64,000 nt of DNA from Branchiostoma floridae (taxonomy: Eukaryota; Chordata; Leptocardii; Amphioxiformes; Branchiostomatidae): contig NC_049993.1 in NCBI RefSeq assembly GCF_000003815.2, positions 15,436,635-15,500,634 of the forward strand, written 5' to 3'. Every line of letters starts with the position of its first letter. Position 1 is the stretch's first letter. Positions 57,801 to 64,000 of the stretch are shown here, piece after piece. The notes beneath the pieces were generated by a model. It did no database searches and had not been told where the DNA came from. It saw only the letters and a program-made list of their open reading frames with translations. The translations under genes and the position numbers were made by a program.

Positions 57801-58817
57801 GACAATCATGTAGTACCTACATTTGATTTTTAGAGTCCCCTCTTTTACAGTGACATTCACCGGTTGGATGTTGGGGTCAATCATGACAGAATCCACCATA
57901 CGCTCTTTGGTCACGTGGTTAATACTGTCTCCTGTCCTGAAAGTGTATACCAATCTTATCTACATACAAAAGAAAACAGCATGAAACACTCTACTCTATT
58001 CTATTCTTGGCAATGGTCCGTCATGCTAGCCTGGGTAACGGCGTTCTTTCCGGTTGTGGGAGGGCTGTTGTCATCGAACGAACGCTCTAGAATCCATTTC
58101 TTACTTCACTCATTGACTGCCGGCATTAGCACCAAACGGTTTGAATGTACACGTCTCCAGACGGATAGCAGGAGCAAACTACTATCCGGATGGTACCCAG
58201 ACTACCGTCATGCCGTTTACTAAACCTAAAGAGAACACCGCAACAGCAATCTAGCAAAATTCAATGTCAATATCAACGTATTGACATGTGGTGACACCTG
58301 CGCATTATTTATTACCATTCTACACTCCCCTTGGAAACAAAATGGCGGCGGCCATGGACGGGAACTAACTCAATACAGATTTTATGTATATTGTATTTTT
58401 TTTATAAAGGGACACCGTATCGAGACAAAAACATGGAAGTATTATTTCTTTGTTGAAATAAAGTTCTATTCTAGATCCTAACCTGCAATGGTCCCTGAGC
58501 CAGACGTAGTTTAGCGGTAGTTTGACCCCTTTGTACTTCAGGATCAAATGGTCTTCAAACTCCAAAGTCTTTGCCTCATCAGGGATCGGATCCTCCACTG
58601 TCCTTCCATCTCTCACACCTGTAAAGGTGCTACAGAGGCAGATACTACACGGTGGTGAGCTTGTAGGAGGGGTAGACCAGCTTTGAAGCTTTCCTTCCCG
58701 CAGGCGTGCACGCTGCGAAGCAAGGAAGCCAAAAGCAGACTTCCGAGCTGATGAGTTCAAACACTGAGAGATCTTGATCGAAGAACTTGTCAACTTTCTA
58801 AGATACATTGTGGGCAT
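51807..58817 (-). CDS. Trimethyllysine dioxygenase-like gene (TMLHE family), incomplete model
   Basis: TMLHE is a mitochondrial Fe(II)/2-oxoglutarate enzyme that hydroxylates trimethyllysine, the first step of carnitine synthesis. Minus-strand exons: 58817-58483, 57936-57821, 57177-56924, 56162-56017, 51940-51807. Exon 1 gives a presequence-like N-terminus and HLILKYKGVKLPLNYVWLRD with HCR. Exons 2-3 give the N-terminal domain (KWPDGHQSEYGLDWLLHNTY). Exon 4 gives ISHVRETSFGRHW and LPLHTDNTHFNEP, with the iron ligands H and D. Exon 5 gives YSDYVRGSLDTIP and WFQLKPG. All phases agree if exon 3 ends at the weaker donor GTTGGT. Compared with the family, about 80 residues between exons 4 and 5 and the final exon with the second iron His are missing. 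Exon 4 ends in phase 2 and exon 5 begins in phase 2, so they could splice directly in frame. Chosen over gamma-butyrobetaine dioxygenase because of the LRDHCR and WPDGH...DWL context. Confidence 0.8.
52012..52130. repeat. Dispersed repeat with TAGCCCTGG hairpin (three copies in window)
   Basis: GATTTGATTTGTTTATTCGG ... CAGCCAGGGCTACCCAACTA ... CAAGGGCTAGCCCTGGTAAC recurs at about 55536-55660 and 57412-57530, all on the plus strand. The conserved CAGGGCTA/TAGCCCTG pair forms a stem. It is probably the 3' end of a LINE or SINE family. Confidence 0.6.
52420..52565. other. Assembly gap (146 N)
   Basis: Run of undetermined bases next to a tandem repeat. It lies in the interval where the missing internal TMLHE exon is expected; 146 bases is shorter than the roughly 240 needed, but gap sizes are often estimates. 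Confidence 1.
52586..52862. repeat. ~138-bp tandem duplication beside the gap
   Basis: GGGACACCAGCAATCTTT ... CCTGAGTCGTCCTGCCTCAG ... TACAAGTACAGAGG is present twice (about 52586-52725 and 52726-52862), and a third copy starts at 52863. The array probably continues into the N run. Confidence 0.8.
53179..53258. repeat. 40-bp direct duplication at THAP start codon
   Basis: CCTTTGACCCATCGGCGGCA followed by GTTTTGAAAATTAATGGCGA occurs twice in tandem. The second copy supplies the ATG of the THAP exon, and the first copy supplies an alternative upstream ATG. Confidence 0.85.
53255..53419 (+). pseudogene. Orphan first exon of a THAP zinc-finger protein
   Basis: ATG at 53255 opens 55 codons ending at donor ACA|GTAAGC. 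The product has the THAP hallmarks: CCVPHCKND, SFHSFPGDP, LRKQWIRAIRRD and GRSFT. The rest of the domain (second Cys/His pair, AVPTIF-like box) should be in a following exon, not found before a MITE at 53469. THAP domains occur in P-element-type transposases and host regulators; either origin is possible. I treat it as an isolated fragment, since no continuation was recognised downstream. Confidence 0.7.
53469..53910. mobile_element. MITE with GGATTGAAGAGGTCGGATTTT ends
   Basis: The left end AAAAATAAATGTGGGGGG plus GATTGAAGAGGTCGGATTTT is mirrored by AAAATCCGACCTCTTCAA, a C-run and CCACATCTATTTTT. The interior is a GGGGGGTC(G/A)-rich degenerate repeat with GGATGAAAT phrases. Non-coding. Confidence 0.7.
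54290..55450. repeat. Degenerate dispersed repeat family (also at 11.87-12.23 kb)
   Basis: CTTCGCCAAGAAGGTCATGT, GTAAAGTTCGATAATGGGCA and CGGTACTGCAGCGG match landmarks of the UGT intron 3 repeat. It is contained between TMLHE exons 4 and 5. The internal block 54824-55151 is nearly identical to 61812-62128. Confidence 0.55.
55791..55966. mobile_element. 176-bp foldback MITE (GTCTCT ends)
   Basis: GTCTCTACCAGACTCCGGGT ... TGGAAAACCGTAGAAATGG is mirrored by CCATTTCTACAATTTTCCA ... CCCGGAGTCTGACAGAGAC. The arms also share AGAGGAGTATA and CCGGCTA. It lies just downstream of TMLHE exon 4 and is absent from the dead exon copy at 39.3 kb. Confidence 0.75.
56681..56817. repeat. (CA)n microsatellite
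   Basis: About 137 bases of CA with AAA/CAT/CG interruptions in TMLHE intron 3. The Thr/His-rich frames across it are artefacts. Confidence 0.95.
58027..58204. mobile_element. 178-bp MITE with perfect 9-bp target duplication
   Basis: Ends TAGCCTGGGTA and TACCCAGACTA are inverted repeats with one mismatch. CCGTCATGC flanks both sides (58018-58026 and 58205-58213). A 9-bp duplication fits Mutator-like elements. Located in TMLHE intron 1. Confidence 0.75.
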
Positions 58818-59341
58818 TTAAAGGAGGTTCTTAGGCAGCGCTGCAACGCCTTCCTGTAACAAATGATAAAACGTGACGCTTTGTTAAGTCTTTATTCATG
58901 GTTTGGTCCATTTTGATTTTATGGATTGCATCCTAAGTAAACCCCAAAGCTAATGCAGGATGGTGAAAATATAAAAAAAGCTCCTAAACTACAGGTCTGC
59001 AAAGCTGGCATAACGAATTAAAACACATAACACAGTTTATCAACCGACAAGTCTCTATTTAGGTACATTTAGGTTATTTGAGGCCCGCCCCTTTTAACCC
59101 TGTAATATGTTACGTAATTTAAAAAAAAAGTACGTGTATCTTTCAAGTGTACGATGGATATAATCCTACCTGTAGGATAGATATTCCAGCTGTAAAGCAC
59201 AAATATCACAACAGTGACAACGATTTGGGTAATGGTACACCAAAGGCGTTCATTCTGCATGACAAGTAGTCAAACCGGTCTTTTGCTTAATCCTATTGTG
59301 AGTCTGACAACAACTGACATGTCAAAGTTCATTCTCAGATA

Positions 59342-59526
59342 CTGTAAATGCATTTAAGTTCGCGGGGATTTAATTTCTCGGTATCGGGAAAAAGGACTTT
59401 TCGCGGTGGATTTAGTTCACGGCAACACCAGAGACTGAAGTCTGATGGTGGTTTAAAGTTCTCGGTGAAGTGGTCACCGCGAAAACTGCGAACATTAATC
59501 CACCGCGAACATTTCTGCATTTACAG
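59342..59526. mobile_element. MITE with CTGTAAATGCA ends and TA duplication
   Basis: TA-CTGTAAATGCATTTAAGTTC faces TTCTGCATTTACAG-TA. The interior has TTCGCGGTGGA and TCCACCGCGAA in opposite orientation. Same family as 48947-49168. Confidence 0.8.
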
Positions 59527-59529
59527 TAT

Positions 59530-60975
59530 TGGGCTGGGGATATGTGCGCATTACATCTTACTTGTAAGTATTATCCGCCCCTCCCTATACTGATAATTGC
59601 ATGCTACGTTGTTTCAAAGCAGTAGGCAGTTAATTCTTGTACCTAACGTCGATAACTGCATCGTCATAGCCTTGTTAGAAGTTGATTTGCTCCCGAAGGT
59701 CGCTGCAGTAAGTCCCCTTCGGACCAAGGCTAAATATGTTTTACTCAAGGCTTGTGCATACGGATAGAAAATAGGGTAAAGTATATGTTATCATGTGAAA
59801 ATATAGTGAAATTAAGATTTAGCTGTTAACGGCTGGACTGACTTCTTGGCCTGAGCAAAAGTTACCCTATCTAGTAGATAAACTCTTCATAATTACTCTG
59901 ACGTAGCTGCCCAGGTGGAGAAGATAGCCTTGACCATATTTGGCACATATCTAAGAAATAAAACCACTTAGTGACTAGCGATTAGGGAGTGGATGAGTTA
60001 TATCATGTGGGAGGATGTGCTGTCCTCTAAAGTATTTAAGAATACCTAATTTCCAAGGCTGGATCAAGTTATGTAACAGAACAAATTTTTCGGCCTAAGA
60101 GAAATTTTATTAGTAACGGGTCACTGACAGGCTTCGACGCGGAATTAAATTATTAGTATAATTTAGGGGGAAAAAACGTATATGTTTGAGTTAATGGCAT
60201 AAACCACAAAGTATTACATATATACAAAACAAATGATTCTGTTCGCGTATCGGCTACTTTGAAACGCCACACGGCGGAGGTCACATAACTGCAACCGGCT
60301 CACCCTACAAAGGCATTTGCGTTATGGAACGCATTTATACACCAGAATGTTTTTTTTTCTATTTGGTCTTGGACAGACAAGAACAATGTGGCACTGCACA
60401 AAATTTGCAACTTTTTAAACAGTACAGGAAGAAGGTAAAGATAGTTTTCTTTTACCAAATGTATGACTAAACCCAAATTGCACCATACTAGTCTAGTTTG
60501 GTAAATCAGAAAAAAGAAAAAAAAACCTTTAAATGTAAAATTTTGCTTCAAAACACTAATGATTCCCAAAAGAAGGATTCTTACACTTTGCTTATAACCC
60601 TATCTAGACCGGACTTAACTGAATCATTTCACAACTTTCGATCAATTGTACCATATAATCATGTTTTGGAGAAAAAAATGCAATCTTTTATTCTAACATG
60701 AGAAATGTAGAGGAATTCTGATATATTATAAGACAGTGAAATTGTTTGAGATAACTGAATCATTTCACAACTTTTAATGAATTCCATTATAAGAATTCAT
60801 ATTTTAGACTGTACCTTTCGTCACCATGTCATTTACTACATTGTAACAATGCTTTATGTTGTAGATTTTTTTTAAATTTGACTTGGGAGAAGGAAATTAT
60901 GTCTTATGTATGAAGTCACTAACATGAAATTGATCGTGCACAGGTCCGCGCATGCGCGTGTGCTTGTGAAAACAG
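59530..60975. other. No gene seen
   Basis: No exon recognised on either strand. I looked for the P450 heme-loop exon expected upstream of 60976 and did not find an FxxGxRxCxG-type motif here. Confidence 0.4.
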
Positions 60976-61143
60976 CTGGCGGAGATGGAGCTCTTCCTCC
61001 TCATCACGTCCCTGCTGCAGCACTTCACCTTCAAACTGCCAGAGGGCGCTGACAGACCGTCCACCGTAGGATTCAACGGCGCTCCCCATGCGGCCAAGAG
61101 ATTCAAGCTCGTTGCTGGGCTATTGGCTGAAGACACCGCTTGA
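60976..61143 (+). pseudogene. Orphan terminal exon of a CYP2-like cytochrome P450
   Basis: After acceptor GAAAACAG the frame reads LAEMELFLLITSLLQHFTF, then KLPEGADRPS, GFNGAP, FKLVAGLL and a stop (55 residues). This matches the last exon of CYP2-clan P450s, which follows the heme-binding Cys and starts with L-A-x-M-E-L-F in phase 0. The exon is intact. No heme-loop exon or other P450 exon was seen upstream in plus orientation, so it is probably a duplicated or relict exon, unless a very long intron or unrecognised exons intervene. Found by homology; it is too short to stand out as an open frame. Confidence 0.75.
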
Positions 61144-61811
61144 CATCACGGCCAAATGCCACCTTATCAAAAGATTTGTCTTTAAGTTACTTTAACGATC
61201 CTATTTAGGCTAAGGAATTCTGGGGTTGTCTTGAAAATGCTACTTAGTGTTATCTATGAATCTTGATTTTTTTCTCTTTAGTTAGCACCTTTTTACAAGA
61301 CAAAAAGTATGTTCATAATTCAATGGCGTCATGATTGCGTAATCAACCATTACAGGGCCACGCCCCTTGTTACAAAAGCCGTTCTTTTCCCTAATAATCC
61401 AAAATACAATTTTAGTATTTTTATGAAAGATGCAAATTAGTAATTTGGTTTAACGCATAAGACTGATCGCATAATAATAAAGATGTAGAATACTGGCGAG
61501 CATTATATAATTTTTCAAGAATACAATTAAATAAGGTCTTTATTCATATACATCATGCGGCAGGTATAAAGTTTATATAGTGAAATGATTTATTTTGTAT
61601 TCTATTTTGTAATTTGCATGATATGTATATGATATATCTTCTTGTCTCGTCATCATTATTCACCTCTATTTTTAAACACTGCTGTTAAGAATGCGTAATC
61701 TGAATTAAATCGAGTGTTTAAAAAAAGCTCATAAAATGGCTTATTTCTTGTAAATTGGATAGGTAGGGATCGGGTATGCGCAAAAATGCATGGAAAGAGA
61801 GTTAATCAAGC
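61144..61811. other. No gene seen
   Basis: AT-rich sequence without recognised features; it may include the 3' untranslated region of the P450 exon. Confidence 0.4.
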
Positions 61812-62128
61812 AGGGGTTGGTGGATTCGCATTATTTTTAGTATGTACATACCTTAGGTAATGATTAAAATCCTGAAATGTATTGTATGCAAATCGGGGCT
61901 TAATTTACATGATAATAGAAGAATGTGTAAATCCTTCAATCGACCTCTTTTCTGGACAGTCAGTGCTCAGTGTTTAACTGCATCTGTGCTGCAGACGTGT
62001 GTAGTTCATGACATATTTGTGTCAGCAAAACATAGATGTTATTGTTGCTAACACATTGTTTATTAGTTCTCACTTTGCAAGTGCCATGTTGTTTGTTTGT
62101 GCACTATGGGAAGGGGTTTCTCCATTGT
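61812..62128. repeat. ~320-bp direct copy of 54824-55151
   Basis: Shares long identical runs (for example TATGTACATACCTTAGGTAA and GTCAGCAAAACATAGATGTT) with 54824-55151 in the same orientation, with a few small indels. The two copies flank TMLHE exons 1-4. Confidence 0.85.
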
Positions 62129-62738
62129 GATGTCAAGGTTACCACACGTGGAAAGCACCATGAAATCGGAAACGACATCACAAAGAGTAACCGTTACTAG
62201 ACAAGTGTTATATTTTTTAATGAAAACTGCGAAGGATTCAAAACACGTTATATGGACTGTTAATGTGCTGCTGTTAGAGAGAACATTGTTTCTTACTAGA
62301 ATTTAGACTATTCTGGTGTAGCTAATTACTAATCAAGCAATGCAGTCCGTTGAACTGTAAATTTGTTAAAAACATAACGTCTGTTGCGTTGCACTGTGAT
62401 AAAAGTACATTTCATCATTGTTATACAGGCATATTGCTCTGAACTTTCTGACACTTCATTTTCTTCGCAAGTTTCTTAAGTATACTCTTGTGACTTTCTG
62501 TTTGAGAAGAAGTTTCACGAGTGAAAAAAAAATGTACTAAGTACTTTTACGAGGTCTTATTTCATTGCCCTTTTATATTAGGTTTCAATAGGGGAAGAAA
62601 CTTTGAGGTTAGCCCAACTCACTGACAGTCTTCTCAAGGGAGCCACCATCTCAAAATTCACTCATATCTTAGTGTTATAAGACATATGCTGTCAAATGCG
62701 GACTCAACAACGTCATTTTGACGTTGTTGAATCCTAAC
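62129..62738. other. No gene seen
   Basis: Intervening sequence between the direct repeat and the second TMLHE first exon. TCAACAACGTCA (62703) and TGACGTTGTTGA (62719) face each other just inside the intron, forming a 12-bp stem. Confidence 0.4.
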
Positions 62739-63103
62739 CTGCAATGGTCTCTGAGCCAGACGTAGTTTGGCGGTAGTTTGACCCCTTTGTACTTCAGGAT
62801 CAAATGGTCTTCAAACTCCAAAGTCTTTGCCTCGAAGATGGTAGCCTCCTTCGCCCTTTCCTCTCTCACACTTGTGAATGTGCGACATAGGCTGGTATTA
62901 CTGTACAAAAGTGTACTTGTTGAAGGAGCTAGACGTCTTGTGAGCTTTTCTTTATGCAGACTTGCACTTTGTGACGCAAGAAAGCCGAAAGAAGTATTGC
63001 GAGCTGAGGTCAGACTCTGAGAAATTCTGGTAGAAGACCTTACCAAGCCTCTAAGATACATGGTGAAGATGATAATGCATGAAGACTTAGATGTTGCTCT
63101 CAT
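62739..63103 (-). CDS. Second first exon of a TMLHE-like dioxygenase
   Basis: The minus frame from ATG 63103 (a second ATG begins MYLRGLVRSS) runs to donor CAG|GTTAGG at 62739, ending in phase 2 exactly like exon 1 at 58817-58483. Both encode MYLR...FGFLASQ..., FTSVRE or FTGVRD, and EAKTLEFEDHLILKYKGVKL followed by NYVWLRDHCR. The presequence-like part differs more than the mature part. No own exon 2 lies between this exon and 58.8 kb. It could therefore be an alternative first exon splicing to 57936-57821, or the remnant of a tandem copy. Confidence 0.75.
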
Positions 63104-63735
63104 GCAGCTTACCTTCCTGTAAGTAAGGCACTGGAATTCCAGTATTGGACTGCCGTCAGCACTCGATTTCAGTGCTGAACTCGCGGTGGGGCCTCAGTTC
63201 GCGACTGGGCCTCAGAGAGTTATACCCCCTCACATGTAGCGAAAATCGATCGGACGACAAGTCTGCGAGCTCTAAATTGACCCTGACTGGAAGGGGGGTT
63301 TTACTGTAGCAATGGTCTTTGTCAGAAGGTATATTATGTGGCCTTGTACGTGTGGTTTTGTTGTGTGATTTGATTTCATGAACGTTGCAACATCTCAGCG
63401 GATTCTTGTGTTGATTTTTGGCATGTCTTCAAGACACATCGGAGTCGAAATAAGATTAAAAAAGGCAAAACATACCTCGGAACCGTGCCGCGAACCTCTG
63501 CGTAAGTTGTCAAGCAAAGTGTCAAGAAATAGGTGGCCCTATAGGGCGATTCTAAGCCTTGATATACCGGTTTTATCAACTCTGAGCAAAAGGCTAGGCA
63601 TAGTCACGTGTTCTGGCGCCATTTATAAATCTTTCTAAAGTCCGACTAATCTCATGTTGCGCCACTTTACAATTCACGCAGGGGCCTGTTATAAGACACC
63701 GCCCTGGGCTTTAGGACAGACATTATATTTTGGCC
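63104..63735. other. No gene seen
   Basis: Upstream region of the second dioxygenase exon; may contain its promoter. No exon recognised. Confidence 0.4.
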
Positions 63736-63904
63736 TAATCTCCAAGCAGATCTTGCGGTGGTTTAAGACAGTAACATAAACTGGGGGAGAAATTTAGCCG
63801 GCAGAGTAGTCTACCGCGGTGGAATAAAACTCCTCTACCGGCTAAACTCCTTCAGCAGCTTATATTACTGCCTTAAAACCATTGTAAGATCTGCTTGGAG
63901 ATTA
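63736..63904. mobile_element. Foldback MITE, TAATCTCC family
   Basis: TAATCTCCAAGCAGATCTTG ... TTAAGACAGTAA is mirrored by TTACTGCCTTAA ... TAAGATCTGCTTGGAGATTA. Same family as 25746-25922; the interior arms share TAGCCGG and CCGGCTA. Confidence 0.8.
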
Positions 63905-64000
63905 AATTTGGCATACCCATAGGAGCCCAACATGAGAAGTACTGAAAGAGGACATTTTAACCCTATTCAGACAGTGCATTTTTGTTTTTTGAGACCCGCT

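Noticed and set aside
51807-58817. Gamma-butyrobetaine dioxygenase as the identity of the minus-strand gene
   Set aside because: The N-terminal LRDHCR context, WPDGH...DWL spacing and C-terminal YSDY...DTIP ... WFQLKPG segment fit trimethyllysine dioxygenase better, as far as I recall the families.

Overview
The window looks like nuclear DNA of an invertebrate deuterostome, most likely a lancelet (amphioxus, Branchiostoma). This rests on gene style: intron-rich genes with GT/AG junctions, leucine-rich-repeat receptors with repetitive tails, a UDP-glucuronosyltransferase, a CYP2-type P450 exon and a carnitine-pathway dioxygenase. Very dense MITE, LINE and SINE debris fits too. The species is inferred, not shown. 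Gene models were assembled by hand from reading frames, splice consensus and phase.

Left third (1-25.4 kb). An uninterrupted LRR transmembrane receptor frame (+, 2705-5701) ends in a tandem-repeat tail cut by a stop inside a repeat unit. It is followed by a 1.5-kb TTAA-flanked piggyBac-like element (7591-9088) and a LINE 3' fragment (10.27-10.56 kb). A four-exon UDP-glucuronosyltransferase (-, 11414-15714) carries a one-base frameshift in exon 1. A diverged triplicated block (16.9-18.4 kb) precedes a second, two-exon LRR receptor (+, 19412-23414). Its tail repeats also run past the stop.

Middle (25.4-48.9 kb). This is a large inverted duplication. Two eight-exon class I SAM-dependent methyltransferase genes lie head to head: copy A (-, 25449-35807) and copy B (+, 41136-48932). 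Their exon lengths are identical (57/52/38/113/197/109/145/198) and both 302-residue frames are open. The arms are also alignable in introns and promoters. The spacer (about 37.5-39.6 kb) holds a LINE endonuclease fragment, a small MITE and a damaged copy of one exon of the neighbouring dioxygenase. Copy A has a 3.6-kb foldback element in intron 4; copy B has an expanded 58-bp minisatellite in its intron 4.

Right third (49-64 kb). A trimethyllysine dioxygenase-like gene (TMLHE family, -, 51807-58817) gives exons for the N-terminal domain, the HxD iron motif and part of the C-terminal domain. One phase-symmetric internal exon and the final exon were not found. A second first exon lies at 62739-63103. 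A 146-base run of N sits where the missing internal exon should be. Orphan exons of a THAP-domain protein (53255-53419) and a CYP2-like P450 (60976-61143) lie in the same region.

A functional link is only suggestive: TMLHE starts carnitine synthesis from trimethyllysine, and the adjacent duplicated methyltransferases have presequence-like N-termini. The sequence does not show that they share a pathway.
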